From assembly GCA_002402295.1 (NCBI GenBank), contig DHFO01000047.1, positions 41,598 to 105,597 of the forward strand: 64,000 nucleotides of DNA. The letters run 5' to 3'. Both the position numbers and the translations under genes were made by a program. The notes under the pieces are model-generated. The model was not told the DNA's origin, ran no database searches, and worked only from the letters and a program-made list of their open reading frames with translations. Below are positions 51,552 to 60,826 of this stretch, piece by piece (within the stretch, counting starts at the first letter, position 1; each line of letters begins with the position of its first letter). Origin of the DNA: Caldiserica bacterium UBA4822. Lineage in GTDB: Bacteria > Caldisericota > Caldisericia > Cryosericales > Cryosericaceae.

Positions 51552-52325
51552 TCAGGACCCTCGGAACACCGTGCAGGCACTCCTGTAGTCACAGGAAAAG
51601 CACTTTCTACCGCCTCTCGTACGGAAGTCGCCACTCGCAATCTTCCTGGCGGTTCTTTCGACGAACACCAGCGATTGAGTCATGCAGTCTTCTGCCCCGT
51701 CATCCAGCTCTGCCTTCAGGTTCTCACGAAGGTAGTAGGTCTGCAGAATGAAATGGCTGCCCTGGAACTCGAGGCTTTGATTCAGAGCCGAGGCGTACAG
51801 CGCAACCTGCAGACGGTGGAGCGATAGTGTCGCCGCATGACGCGGACGACCGGACTTGTAGTCTACCACACGAACCGTTCCATCGCTGACGCGATCGATT
51901 CTGTCAACAATTCCCGTGAACGGAACGCCACGAAAAGAGGCTGTTACTACACGTTCGGCATACATGGTCTGCTGCCATGTTGACCTGAATACTGGCATGT
52001 AGGCAGACAAAACACGCAGTGCGCGTCGCTTTTCACGCTCTTCCTGCATCGGCGATGAGAAGCCGGAGGAGGACCAGCTCTCATCAAGCAGGTCTGCGAG
52101 CGATACAGGGAACAGAGCGTCGCCGTCGGGATAGAACAACCCATCCTGTCGGAGGTCGCATGTAAGAAGCTTTTCAAGGACGGCATGAACGCTCTTGCCA
52201 TAGCTGAAGTACCAGTGCTGAGGTTCCTCGAGCTTCTGCACATACCTAAGTTCGAACCTCTTCGGGCAGTCGTGGTAGGTGGCCAGCCTGGAGTAGCTCA
52301 ACGGTTCTGCAAACGTGTCATCCAA
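51552..52325 (-). CDS. RecB-family PD-(D/E)XK nuclease with Fe-S cysteine cluster
   Basis: A 257-residue protein. It starts with the RecB-nuclease motif LSYSRLATYHDCPKRFELRY (first Cys at about residue 19), has the Asp of GIVDRIDR and the VVDYKSGR core of PD-(D/E)XK nucleases, a QVALYA helix, and ends with C-x2-C-x5-C (KCFSCDYRSAC), making four Cys for an iron-sulfur cluster as in AddB and Cas4. It is probably a single-strand exonuclease in repair. It overlaps coaE by 28 bp and is the last gene of the polA-coaE operon. It lacks a helicase, and no cas genes are nearby. Confidence 0.85.
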   Translation of the reverse strand: MDDTFAEPLSYSRLATYHDCPKRFELRYVQKLEEPQHWYFSYGKSVHAVLEKLLTCDLRQDGLFYPDGDALFPVSLADLLDESWSSSGFSSPMQEEREKRRALRVLSAYMPVFRSTWQQTMYAERVVTASFRGVPFTGIVDRIDRVSDGTVRVVDYKSGRPRHAATLSLHRLQVALYASALNQSLEFQGSHFILQTYYLRENLKAELDDGAEDCMTQSLVFVERTARKIASGDFRTRGGRKCFSCDYRSACTVFRGS

Positions 52326-52897
52326 AGGGTCTCTACCTGTCTGCGCGTTGCTTCGATATCCGTGGTGTTGTCAATGACGACGTCTGCTCGAGCGAGCTTG
52401 GATCTCAAAGGCATCTGAGCCTCGATGCGGCTTATGGCCTCTCCGTAGGCCAGGCCGTCACGCGTCATGAGCCGTTGCAACTGCTCGTTCTTGGAGGCTC
52501 GCACTACCCAGACCTCATCGACGAGTTCCTGCCATCCGGCTTCAATGAGAATCGCTGCATCCAGAACGACCACATCAAACGTGGCGTGCAAAGCCCCCAT
52601 CTGTTGAACAATCATGCGGGTCATCACTGGTACAGTGATGCTGTTCAGCTGCTCGAGCAATGATGAGTTGCTGAAGACAAGATTGCCCAGCGCATGCCGG
52701 TTGAGTTGTCCCGCCTCAAAGAGCTGGTCACCAAAGGCTGCACGTACCTTGTCGAGTGCCCCATCGATGTTCGCGGCCAGTACCTGTTTGCCAATGAGAT
52801 CGGCATCGACAACGCCCGCACCAAGTTCTCGCATGATGGCTGCTACCATGCTCTTCCCGGATGCAATGTTGCCGGTCAGGCCAATGTCGACTGTCAC
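52298..52897 (-). CDS. coaE: Dephospho-CoA kinase
   Basis: A 199-residue P-loop kinase starting at a GTG overlapping the polA stop. Walker A is GLTGNIASGKS, the substrate motif VVDADLIGKQVL, the lid IVLDAAILIEAGW with RASKNEQLQRLMTRDGL, and the C-terminal VIDNTTDIEATRRQVE. It adds the 3'-phosphate in the last step of coenzyme A synthesis. The polA-coaE gene pair is a common bacterial order. The start was set by the overlap. Confidence 0.95.
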   Translation of the reverse strand: MTVDIGLTGNIASGKSMVAAIMRELGAGVVDADLIGKQVLAANIDGALDKVRAAFGDQLFEAGQLNRHALGNLVFSNSSLLEQLNSITVPVMTRMIVQQMGALHATFDVVVLDAAILIEAGWQELVDEVWVVRASKNEQLQRLMTRDGLAYGEAISRIEAQMPLRSKLARADVVIDNTTDIEATRRQVETLWMTRLQNR

Positions 52898-55482
52898 GAC
52901 AGGTCCTTCAGATTGGGTCCGCTGGCCAGATTGGCTACAAGCGGGATGTCGAGACGAATGGCGTTCTCCATTGCCTGCTTCATAAGCCCTCGTACGCTGT
53001 CGAGCTCGGCAGCCGGGGCATCGACGACAATTTCATCGTGGACCTGGAGAACCATTCTTGCGTGGAGCGGTAGAAGGTCCTGATGCAGGTGAATCATGGC
53101 CATCTTGATTGCGTCAGCCGAGCTTCCCTGGACAATAGCATTGAAGGCTTGTCGTACAGCCTCCTGGCGTTCCTGACTGTTGTGGCTTGTGATATGAGGG
53201 ACGCGGCGGAGATGCCCCAGGATAGTTCGCACGTAGCCGTCGCGCTCGGCCGCTGCGACAATTCGGTCGTGGTATTCGCTGATTCCAGGGAAACGCTGCA
53301 TATAGCGTGCAATGTACTTGCGAGCGTCCTCCGCCGAGACTCCGAGTTGTCGTGCGAGGCCGAACGGAGAAATGCCGTAGATAATGCCGAAATTGATTGT
53401 CTTTGCCCGTTTTCGCATCTCCGGGGTGACCGCGGACTCAGGAACTTCGAATACCTGGGCCGCCGTGTGGAGGTGAATGTCCTCCCCGTCAAGGAATGCC
53501 TGGCGGAGGTTTGGATCACCGGACAGGTGGGCCAGCATGCGCAAATCAATCTGAGAGTAGTCTGCTGATATAAGGACCCAGCCTTCACGAGAGGGGACGA
53601 ACGCACGCCTGATCTCTCGACCAATCTCGGTCTTCGCCGGGATATTCTGCAGGTTCGGGTCGACGCAACTGATGCGACCGGTAGATGTCCCCGTCTGCAG
53701 GAAGGTGGGGTGAATCTTGCCGTCTGCACCCACATAGCGTACAAGTGAATCTGTGTAGGTCCCTTTGATTTTGGAGAGTTGTCGAAGTTCAAGAATCAAT
53801 GGAATCACGGGGTGTTCGTCACGGATTGCCTCAAGCGATTCCACATCGGTACTCAAGCCCGTCTTTGTCTTCTTCAGCGGAGCAAGCCCCAGAACATCAA
53901 ACAGGAGCGTTGCCAGCTGTTTGGGGGACTGAAGGCTGTACTCACGGGTTCCAACCTTGTCGTACGCCTTGCGTTCCAGGTCTGCGATGCGGCGTCCAAG
54001 GTCACTTCCAAACTCACGCAGATAGGACGTGTCGGTACGTAGTCCTGCCATCTCCATGCTTGCAAGTACGCTGGAAAAAGGCATTTCCATGTCATCAAGC
54101 GTTTTCATGAGCCCAGCTTCACTGAGCGCGGCCTCGATTGGATACGACGCGTGGTATACAAGTTCTGCCAGGCCCTGGGGCGTGGAGGTGTCTCCGGACA
54201 GGTGCCACGCGTCCCCGATGCGCTCTGCTCCCCATGCTTTCTGATCCGGATCCAGCAGGTACTGTGCCAGCATGATATCCCGGGCGGGCGTACGCACTCG
54301 GGTTCCGAGGGGCGTCAGCACATGACAGATTGCCTTATGGTCATAGACGTAGCGCATCGACGCTTCAGATGTGCCGATTTCTGCTGAGGGGGCGTTGAAC
54401 ATGCTGTCGACATGATGCTGCGTTGATCCAGCTTTGCTCCACTCTACAATCGTGCAACCGGATCCGTCTGCGTCCGCTACTACCGTAAGGCCAACCCGCC
54501 CGTCCTCGTGGTCGTCTGGAGCCTTCGTTTTTGCAGGACCGGCATCCGGTCTGGGGGCATCCTCAAAGAGATTCTCCCTGGTGGCGGAGGGGTGGTTTGC
54601 CTGTTCCGCAAGGGAGGGGATTCCGAACAGTTTAGCCGCACGACGACTGAGAGCTGAAAGCGCCAGTTTGTGGAAAAGGTCAGCACAGCCTTGGACTTCG
54701 GGTTCCCTGCGCTTAACGTCCGCAATACTCACGGGTTCATCGAGAGTCTTCTGAATAGTAACAAGCTCCAGGTTACGAAGTATACGGTCACGGTTCTCTA
54801 CAAGCACAGTCCTGTAGCGGTCAGACCCCCCATGCTCGAGCAAAGCCTGAACTGACCCGAACTCCTGGATCAACCGGAGGGCGGTCTTCTCACCGATACC
54901 AGGGACGCCAGGAATGTTGTCTGAATGGTCCCCCATCAGTGCTTTTACGTGGGCAAGTTGTTGAGCTGAAAGTCCAAACTCCGTCCGGATGGTCTGGGGC
55001 GTGTACTCGCGAATCTGCTTGACCCCCTTGACTGTTATGCGGACCGATGTGTTCTCGTCCGCCAACTGAAGCAGGTCGTTGTCTCCGGAGTAGATAATGC
55101 ACGGCACAGACGCCTGGCGGGCAACAGTGCTGTAGACGCCAATGAAGTCGTCTGCCTCGTAACCATCTTTCTCGCGGGTCACGATTCCCAGGGACCGAAT
55201 GAGGTCTTTGACCATGACCAGCTGCGTAACCAGCTCATCTGGCATGATTTCCCGTGTCCCCTTGTACTCCTTGTACAGTTCGTGCCGGTACGTGGGAGCC
55301 TTGCGATCAAAAAACACGCCGATGTACTGTGGCTCAAGTTCCTCGATGATAGCGAACAGCATTGTCACCATGCCAACGATCGCTCCCGTCGGGACACCGC
55401 CGGGTGCGATGAGGTGAGGCATGGCGAAAAACGCCCTGTACAGGATGGAACTGCCATCGACCAGTACAACGCGCTTTGTCAT
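52894..55482 (-). CDS. polA: DNA polymerase I
   Basis: An 862-residue Pol I. The 5'-nuclease domain (1-290) has LVDGSSILYRAFFA, YEADDFIG and GDHSDNIPGVPGIGEKTAL. The middle (290-450) has the 3'-5' exonuclease fold, but none of the DxE or YxxxD proofreading residues can be placed, so it looks inactive, as in Thermus and Bacillus Pol I. The polymerase has ADYSQIDLRMLAHLSGD (motif A), KRAKTINFGIIYGISPFG (motif B) and VLQVHDEIVVDAP (motif C). The start ATG lies 6 nt after a TATACT box and has no ribosome site. It fills gaps and removes primers. Confidence 0.97.
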   Translation of the reverse strand: MTKRVVLVDGSSILYRAFFAMPHLIAPGGVPTGAIVGMVTMLFAIIEELEPQYIGVFFDRKAPTYRHELYKEYKGTREIMPDELVTQLVMVKDLIRSLGIVTREKDGYEADDFIGVYSTVARQASVPCIIYSGDNDLLQLADENTSVRITVKGVKQIREYTPQTIRTEFGLSAQQLAHVKALMGDHSDNIPGVPGIGEKTALRLIQEFGSVQALLEHGGSDRYRTVLVENRDRILRNLELVTIQKTLDEPVSIADVKRREPEVQGCADLFHKLALSALSRRAAKLFGIPSLAEQANHPSATRENLFEDAPRPDAGPAKTKAPDDHEDGRVGLTVVADADGSGCTIVEWSKAGSTQHHVDSMFNAPSAEIGTSEASMRYVYDHKAICHVLTPLGTRVRTPARDIMLAQYLLDPDQKAWGAERIGDAWHLSGDTSTPQGLAELVYHASYPIEAALSEAGLMKTLDDMEMPFSSVLASMEMAGLRTDTSYLREFGSDLGRRIADLERKAYDKVGTREYSLQSPKQLATLLFDVLGLAPLKKTKTGLSTDVESLEAIRDEHPVIPLILELRQLSKIKGTYTDSLVRYVGADGKIHPTFLQTGTSTGRISCVDPNLQNIPAKTEIGREIRRAFVPSREGWVLISADYSQIDLRMLAHLSGDPNLRQAFLDGEDIHLHTAAQVFEVPESAVTPEMRKRAKTINFGIIYGISPFGLARQLGVSAEDARKYIARYMQRFPGISEYHDRIVAAAERDGYVRTILGHLRRVPHITSHNSQERQEAVRQAFNAIVQGSSADAIKMAMIHLHQDLLPLHARMVLQVHDEIVVDAPAAELDSVRGLMKQAMENAIRLDIPLVANLASGPNLKDLS

Positions 55483-55488
55483 GTGCTC

Positions 55489-55517
55489 AGTATATCAGCG
55501 TCTGGAATCTGGCGCAA
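55489..55517 (-). promoter_or_regulatory. Leaderless promoter of polA
   Basis: On the minus strand TTGCGC (55512-55517) and TATACT (55489-55494) are 17 bp apart, inside the end of comEC. Six nucleotides separate the -10 from the polA ATG, so the transcript should begin at the start codon. Confidence 0.65.
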
Positions 55518-57630
55518 CCTGGCATGTGGCACCAGTCAGTCGCAGTGTAAAACAACCAGCCTGGTCGGACTGGAACCTCTGCGGCGTGGTGACGCCCTGT
55601 ACCAGAAGCGTTCGACTTGTGGTGTCGTAGGAGAAGCTGGGGGAGGGTGTCGGTAGCACTGCACCGCGACCGACTGTTCCCACAACATCTCGTGTGCCGA
55701 GGGTCATAGAGCCATCAGACCCGTTAATGCGTATGGTGGTTGTGCCACTTGTTGTCACGATGCTTTGCGTTTGCTTAAACTGCCGGATTGTTGTTTCCTC
55801 GTCGCCTTCAAGCCCTGGAAGCGAGGCAGCAATGCTGTCGGATGGGACATAGACACGGGTGGGCGCCAGGACTTCAAACAGGATATCCAGCTGCGTGGGG
55901 ATGTCAGTCGGGCAACCAGACAGAACAACGGTATCTGGTCTGGTTATCCCAAGAGCAGCAACTGCCCGTGCCGCACGGTTCATGGAGGTTGCAGTGCTGT
56001 CGATGAGGCAGAACCACGTGCCGATATTCTTGTCACGTATAAGTACAGCGCTTCCCTGGTCGACTGCCGGAAATGTGGCGTAGGTTTCTGCGGGACGCAC
56101 CCAGAGAGGCCAGGTGCAGAGCACCAGCGCGACACAAGCTGCCGCAATGCCAGCCGCCCGGCCCTTGTGACCCAGTCTGGGCTGGTTGTCGACAATCAGG
56201 ATGATCATTGCCAGGAGAATACCTGCCGACCAGAGGACGAACGACGGAGGAGCTGCCATGTTGACGTGGGAGCCAGGGATGCGGGAACACAGCCTCAGAA
56301 ACCAGATGATGAGCTGTGATGCGACGTTGACGAGCGGAGCGATGAGCACGGCAAGGGGGCGAACAACAAGCAGCAGCGCAGTCCACGAAAGCATGAGCAC
56401 AAGGAGTATCGATAGTGCAGGAATGGCAATCAGATTTGCCAGGAGCGAAACAGGTGCGAACAGGTGAAAGGTGGAAACGACAAGTGCCGTCGTAGCCATG
56501 GAGGCTCCTATCGTAGAGCACAACGACGACACTAGGCCGGGAGCCATGCGAATCTTGGCGTGTGCGAGCCTCGCCAGCGGGCGGCCGATAAACGCCAATC
56601 CTGCAACCGATGCCAGTGACAGCTGCAAACCAATGTCGAAGACGGAGAGCGGGTCGACCAGGGCGAGTACCAGGGCCGCCCACGAAAGGGATTCCAGGGT
56701 TCCGTGGTGAGATCCGGACACTTGTGCCAGAGTGAAGATGCAGAGCATGACGAAGGCTCGGTCTGCGCTGAGAGGGAAGTCTATGAAAGCCAGATAGCCA
56801 AACGTTGCGAGCAGCGGAAGCAAGAGTCGTCCCGTTCGTCTCTCCCGTAAGGCCAGCCTGGTCAGCGCTGAAGCAATTGCAAATATGAGTGATAAGTGGA
56901 GTCCCGAAATGGAAAGCAGGTGACTGGTTCCGGTAGCTGAAAACAGCTGCTTCTCGGGAATCGCGAACAGGCGCTGATGCAGGAGGAGTTCTTCGGCGAA
57001 TCCAAAGGCATAGTACGAAAGCAACGGGCGTGCCTTGCGCTCGATGCTTTGCCGGATTCGGGACGTCAACACACCCCACTGTGACTGCAATGTGCGCGTT
57101 GCCAGTACCTGAACGTCGCTGGCCAGGAGTAAACTCGGGGCGGGTGGCCCAGGTCGCTCTTCTCCAGGGTTGAGAGGCGGTCTTGGTAGTTGTATGTGAC
57201 CCGACGCCGTCACGCGCTGGCCAAGGCTCGGTCCCTCTCTTCGGTCAGGCAGGCGGACGTCCAGGGTCACAGTGTGATGCAGCTCGTACTGTTCCAGAGA
57301 GTCGACGGCCAGGAGGAACGCGGTGGTTCCGGAGGTCGTCGTGTCAGACGCGGAGCAAACGGTGCCGGTGGCAACGACGGCACCGGCAGGTATCTGAGCC
57401 CCGACAGACTGCCTGATGGCGGACGAGGCCAGAGCGAATGATGGCCAGAACACAGCGAGAGCAACTAGCACACGCACCAGGCTGACGGTACGGTGCCGCG
57501 TCTGGATGGCATACAGGACCCCAAGAATTGCAAGAACCAGAAAAACTACCCATTCACCTGACCCTGCTGCGCTCCATGCTCCAGCGAGCACCGCCACGCA
57601 GATCAGCGTAACGAGACGTAGGCGAATCAC
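55495..57630 (-). CDS. comEC: ComEC/Rec2-type DNA-uptake channel with degenerate beta-lactamase domain
   Basis: A 711-residue membrane protein. Two N-terminal helices are followed by a DUF4131/OB region (60-180), then the competence domain with the ATGTSHLLSISGLHLSL motif (residues 233-248) and about eight helices to residue 510. The C-terminal 200 residues have the metallo-beta-lactamase fold position, starting FPAVDQGSAVLIR (normally DVGQGDA) and continuing VVLSGCPTDI at 568-577, where the family has L-T/S-H-x-H-x-D-H. All metal-binding His and the Asp are therefore gone. It still should conduct single-stranded DNA but cannot cut the non-transported strand. It lies 5 bp after comEA. Confidence 0.85.
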   Translation of the reverse strand: MIRLRLVTLICVAVLAGAWSAAGSGEWVVFLVLAILGVLYAIQTRHRTVSLVRVLVALAVFWPSFALASSAIRQSVGAQIPAGAVVATGTVCSASDTTTSGTTAFLLAVDSLEQYELHHTVTLDVRLPDRREGPSLGQRVTASGHIQLPRPPLNPGEERPGPPAPSLLLASDVQVLATRTLQSQWGVLTSRIRQSIERKARPLLSYYAFGFAEELLLHQRLFAIPEKQLFSATGTSHLLSISGLHLSLIFAIASALTRLALRERRTGRLLLPLLATFGYLAFIDFPLSADRAFVMLCIFTLAQVSGSHHGTLESLSWAALVLALVDPLSVFDIGLQLSLASVAGLAFIGRPLARLAHAKIRMAPGLVSSLCSTIGASMATTALVVSTFHLFAPVSLLANLIAIPALSILLVLMLSWTALLLVVRPLAVLIAPLVNVASQLIIWFLRLCSRIPGSHVNMAAPPSFVLWSAGILLAMIILIVDNQPRLGHKGRAAGIAAACVALVLCTWPLWVRPAETYATFPAVDQGSAVLIRDKNIGTWFCLIDSTATSMNRAARAVAALGITRPDTVVLSGCPTDIPTQLDILFEVLAPTRVYVPSDSIAASLPGLEGDEETTIRQFKQTQSIVTTSGTTTIRINGSDGSMTLGTRDVVGTVGRGAVLPTPSPSFSYDTTSRTLLVQGVTTPQRFQSDQAGCFTLRLTGATCQVAPDSRR

Positions 57631-57635
57631 GAAGG

Positions 57636-58235
57636 CTAGAGGGTAATCAGGGGCTTTAGCTGTTCAAATGTCTTAGCTCCAATACCCTTAACATTCTGGA
57701 GATCCTCAAGGCGCTTGAACGGACCATGCAGTGTGCGATAGTCGATAATGGACTGGGCCTTCGACGGGCCAATTCCTGGTAATGTGTCGAGCTCGGCGAG
57801 CGTTCCCCTGTTGATACTGACTCGCGTTGAGGTTGTTCCTGCGGATTGTCCCGCTCCAAGAGAAGCACTTGGACCGTTCGCCGTAAGCGAAGGGACGGTA
57901 ACCTGTTCGCCGTCTTCGAGTCGCGCAGCCAGATTGACAGCGATCAGGTCCGCATTGTTCGTTGCTCCTCCTGCCGCTTCGACCGCGTCCCTGACTATTG
58001 AGCCTTCGGCAAGCTGATATACGGCAGGACGCAGAACTTCGCCCACGACATAGACGCTGATGGTAGACAGGGTCGTTTCATCGGTGTTGATGATGGCAGG
58101 CTCCCCTGTTCCGGAGGGAGCAGTCCCCGATGGTGAACGTGGAAGACGCGATCCCACAAACACGCCGACGCCGCATCCCAGTAACAGGAATGCCACGAGG
58201 AGAACCACAGCCTGGCGCCTCGAAAGCTTCTCCAT
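57636..58235 (-). CDS. comEA: ComEA-like DNA receptor
   Basis: A 199-residue protein: N-terminal membrane anchor (residues 8-28, VVLLVAFLLLGCGVGVFVG), a Ser/Pro linker, an SLBB domain (57-115, ISVYVVGEVLRPAVYQLAEG) and a double helix-hairpin-helix at 138-199 (INRGTLAELDTLPGIGPSKA ... LQNVKGIGAKTFEQLKPL). It binds incoming double-stranded DNA outside the membrane and hands it to ComEC, encoded 5 bp downstream. A 7-bp inverted repeat GACGCTT/AAGCGTC covers the start region (58240-58264) and may hide the ribosome site. No typical SD is present. Confidence 0.9.
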   Translation of the reverse strand: MEKLSRRQAVVLLVAFLLLGCGVGVFVGSRLPRSPSGTAPSGTGEPAIINTDETTLSTISVYVVGEVLRPAVYQLAEGSIVRDAVEAAGGATNNADLIAVNLAARLEDGEQVTVPSLTANGPSASLGAGQSAGTTSTRVSINRGTLAELDTLPGIGPSKAQSIIDYRTLHGPFKRLEDLQNVKGIGAKTFEQLKPLITL

Positions 58236-58305
58236 GTTTGGACGCTTACTACTTGGGCAAGCGTCACCCCCTCCTGTCCCGAGTATGGTCCTGATAACGT
58301 TTACT

Positions 58306-58860
58306 CTAGCGCGGTCCTCTCAAAACGGCGGCAAGATCGTAGAGTTCAAAGAAATCTGTTACCATCGCCTCGGTACCCTGAGGCACAGGGGTTTCGATAA
58401 CCTTCACGGGGATGCCTGAGGACACCATAGTGAACACCTTCGATATGTCAGCGTTCTGATGGCGGACGCATCCATGCGAAACGTCTTTCCCGACGCTGAA
58501 GGGATCGTTGGTACCATGGAGTCCGTACGAGGGAAGAGAAATGCCAATCCATCGAATGCCGAGCGCATTGTTCTGGTTCTGCACATATGGCGAGTAGACC
58601 TTACCTTCCCAGTGCCAGTATGGGTCAGCCTGCCTGGCTGTCACCTTATAGGTACCGACCGGCGTAGCGTTCTCGCCTGTCGTTCCTGTGGCGTCGGGAA
58701 ATGCAGTGGTGCCGCTGGTTCCTCGAAGCAGCGTAACGTGGAAAGACTTGTCGACAACAATCTCAGAAACCGAGGCGGCAGCTGCTGGGGCCGGAAGCCA
58801 AACTGCAACTCCCGCTGTTATGACGAGCATGACGACAATAAACCGACGGAGATTTCTCAT
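58306..58860 (-). CDS. L,D-transpeptidase (YkuD family), secreted
   Basis: A 184-residue protein with a signal peptide (residues 1-28, VVMLVITAGVAVWLPAPAAA) and a YkuD domain: TTGENATPVGTYKV, LHGTND and the catalytic SHGCVRHQNAD (His, Cys, Arg). It cross-links peptidoglycan through 3-3 bonds or anchors proteins to the wall. It has no LysM or other binding domain and is near the minimal size. A strong promoter precedes it with only about 9 nt between -10 and ATG. It stands alone between comEA and tRNA-Leu. Confidence 0.9.
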   Translation of the reverse strand: MRNLRRFIVVMLVITAGVAVWLPAPAAAASVSEIVVDKSFHVTLLRGTSGTTAFPDATGTTGENATPVGTYKVTARQADPYWHWEGKVYSPYVQNQNNALGIRWIGISLPSYGLHGTNDPFSVGKDVSHGCVRHQNADISKVFTMVSSGIPVKVIETPVPQGTEAMVTDFFELYDLAAVLRGPR

Positions 58861-58869
58861 GATACGGGC

Positions 58870-58897
58870 ATTATAGGCTGCTTCTGCCGCAAAGCAA
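58870..58897 (-). promoter_or_regulatory. Promoter of the L,D-transpeptidase gene
   Basis: Minus-strand TTGCTT (58892-58897) and TATAAT (58870-58875) lie 16 bp apart. The ATG follows 9 nt after the -10, leaving a 5' leader of only 2-3 nt and no ribosome site. Confidence 0.65.
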
Positions 58898-58978
58898 CAG
58901 CCCCCTGGAAGGACCCTGCGACCATGCGATGGGACAACGAAAGTCGAGCTTCTGCCAAAGGGCCTGAATGTCCTGACG

Positions 58979-59064
58979 TGGTGCGGGGAGAGGGAGTTGA
59001 ACCCTCACGACCTTGCGATCACTAGGACCTGAACCTAGCGCGTCTGCCATTTCGCCACCCCCGC
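58979..59064 (-). tRNA. tRNA-Leu (CAG)
   Basis: An 86-nt minus-strand class II tRNA with GCGGGGG acceptor strand, anticodon arm CTAGG-TTCAGGT-CCTAG (anticodon CAG), long variable arm, T-loop GTTCAAC and encoded CCA. Confidence 0.95.
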
Positions 59065-59079
59065 CTGAAGGGTTTGAGA

Positions 59080-60768
59080 CTAACGTTCCAGTATGACCGG
59101 GATGATAATGGGCCGCCGTCGCGTCTTGTCGTATATATATTTAGCGAGGAATTTGTGCAAGTCAAGCTGAAGATCCGGTGTTGTTCCTGCATCGCGGCCG
59201 CGGTGGGCCTGGAGGTACGTTTTGGTTGCCCGGGTGAGGTCACCAAGGATGGCATCGTCATCCGCGACGACTCCTTTGCTGACAATCTCTGGACCCGCGA
59301 GTATCTTGCCAGTCATCTTGTCGAGGCTGACAACCGAAACGAGGATGCCATCCTTTGAGAGTCTGGCTCGGTCAGTGAGAATTGGGCTATCCGGAAGCCC
59401 GAGAGCAAGGCCGTCAATGAGCAGGCCTTCTGCTGGCAGCCGCTTAAGCGGTGTAAGCCCCTCCCTGTCGACGGTGAAACTCTGTCCATTCTCGAGGACA
59501 AAGACATGCGACCCCGGAATACCAACGCTTTCAGCTAACCGCTTGTTCCACAAGAGGTGCCGGTACTCGCCGTGCACAGGAACGAAGAACATTGGACGTG
59601 TCAACGAGAGCATGAGCTTGAGGTCGCCCTGCGCTCCGTGTCCCGAGACGTGGACTTTGTCTTCACCCCTGTAGAAGACGTTTGCTCCCAGCCGGAAGAG
59701 GTTGTCGACTGTACGTGCAACCATCTCTTCATTACCTGGAATCGGGTCAGCAGACAGCACGACCGTATCTCCTTTGGTCACTTTGACAAAGTCGTGTTGA
59801 CCGCGTGCAAGGCGCGACAGGCCGCTCATCGGTTCGCCCTGGGTACCGGTCGTGACTATCAGAATCTTGTCCTTTGGGATGCCTCGCATTTCTTCCTGCT
59901 GCACAAAAAGACTCTCGGGAACGTCCATGATCTTGACTTTGCGAGCTACCTTGACCGAGTTGATAATGCTGCGTCCGTCGACAAAGACTCTGCGGTTTTG
60001 AAGAGCCACTGCATCGATGATTTGCTGGATACGGTGGATATTGCTGGAAAACGTGCTAAAAATGATGCGTCCCGGGGAGTCGCGGACAATGCTGTCAAAG
60101 GTCGACCTCAAGTCCCGCTCTGAACCGGCAAAACCGGATTCCTCGGCGTTCGTCGAATCAGACAGCAGCAGAAGGATCCCTTCCTTGCCTAACGAGCTGA
60201 ATCGCTGGAGATCAATAGGTTTATCATCAACTGGTGTTTGGTCTATCTTGTAGTCACCCGTATGAAGGATAACTCCCTCGGTCGTATGAATGGCAATGGC
60301 CATGCTCTCCGGAACTGAATGCGTGACGCGGACAAACTCCACGTCCATGTTGCCGATTCTGACACGATCACCGGCATCGACGACGCGCGTCTCATAGGGC
60401 TTCAACCGTCCAGGGATAACGTCGTCGATCAGCCCGAGGGCAAACTTGCTGGCGTAGATGGGAACCCGTACATGTTCAAGGACATAGCCCAGGGCGCCAA
60501 TGTGGTCCATATGAGAGTGTGTAATGACGATGCCGCGGACCTTGTCTTTGATCTGATCGAGGTAATCCATGTTGGGAATGACATAGTCAATGCCCTGCAT
60601 GTCATATTCGGGAAACTTGAAACCGGCGTCTATGATGATTGCGTCCTCGTTTACCTCATAGACGGTCATGTTCTTGCCGATTTCGCCGAGCCCTCCAAGG
60701 GGGGTAATACGAATGTAATCACGCGGCTTGTTGCCGTCTTCGGTGTGGTGCGATTGTGTTTTGTTCAT
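59080..60768 (-). CDS. rnj: Ribonuclease J
   Basis: A 562-residue metallo-beta-lactamase/beta-CASP RNase starting at the ATG at 60768, which lies 6 nt after a TACACT box; the upstream in-frame stretch is not family-like. Metal motifs: ITHSHMDHIGAL (HxHxDH), THSVPESM region, LHTGDYKIDQ (motif 3), and SGHGAQGDLKLML (beta-CASP/C). The beta-CASP region has FSSNIHRIQQIID. It is a 5'-3' exo- and endoribonuclease central to mRNA decay. It is monocistronic. Length and ends match the family. Confidence 0.95.
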   Translation of the reverse strand: MNKTQSHHTEDGNKPRDYIRITPLGGLGEIGKNMTVYEVNEDAIIIDAGFKFPEYDMQGIDYVIPNMDYLDQIKDKVRGIVITHSHMDHIGALGYVLEHVRVPIYASKFALGLIDDVIPGRLKPYETRVVDAGDRVRIGNMDVEFVRVTHSVPESMAIAIHTTEGVILHTGDYKIDQTPVDDKPIDLQRFSSLGKEGILLLLSDSTNAEESGFAGSERDLRSTFDSIVRDSPGRIIFSTFSSNIHRIQQIIDAVALQNRRVFVDGRSIINSVKVARKVKIMDVPESLFVQQEEMRGIPKDKILIVTTGTQGEPMSGLSRLARGQHDFVKVTKGDTVVLSADPIPGNEEMVARTVDNLFRLGANVFYRGEDKVHVSGHGAQGDLKLMLSLTRPMFFVPVHGEYRHLLWNKRLAESVGIPGSHVFVLENGQSFTVDREGLTPLKRLPAEGLLIDGLALGLPDSPILTDRARLSKDGILVSVVSLDKMTGKILAGPEIVSKGVVADDDAILGDLTRATKTYLQAHRGRDAGTTPDLQLDLHKFLAKYIYDKTRRRPIIIPVILER

Positions 60769-60774
60769 ACAAGC

Positions 60775-60802
60775 AGTGTACGCGTTTTGTTTGAGTTGAA
60801 AA
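60775..60802 (-). promoter_or_regulatory. Leaderless promoter of rnj
   Basis: Minus-strand TTTTCA (60797-60802) and TACACT (60775-60780) are 16 bp apart, and the ATG at 60768 follows 6 nt later with no ribosome site. Confidence 0.5.
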
Positions 60803-60826
60803 GCAATGCAGTGTGGAGAAGTCCGT

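Noticed and set aside
56033..57079. 348-residue frame in comEC
   Set aside because: It is an alternative frame inside the conserved competence domain.
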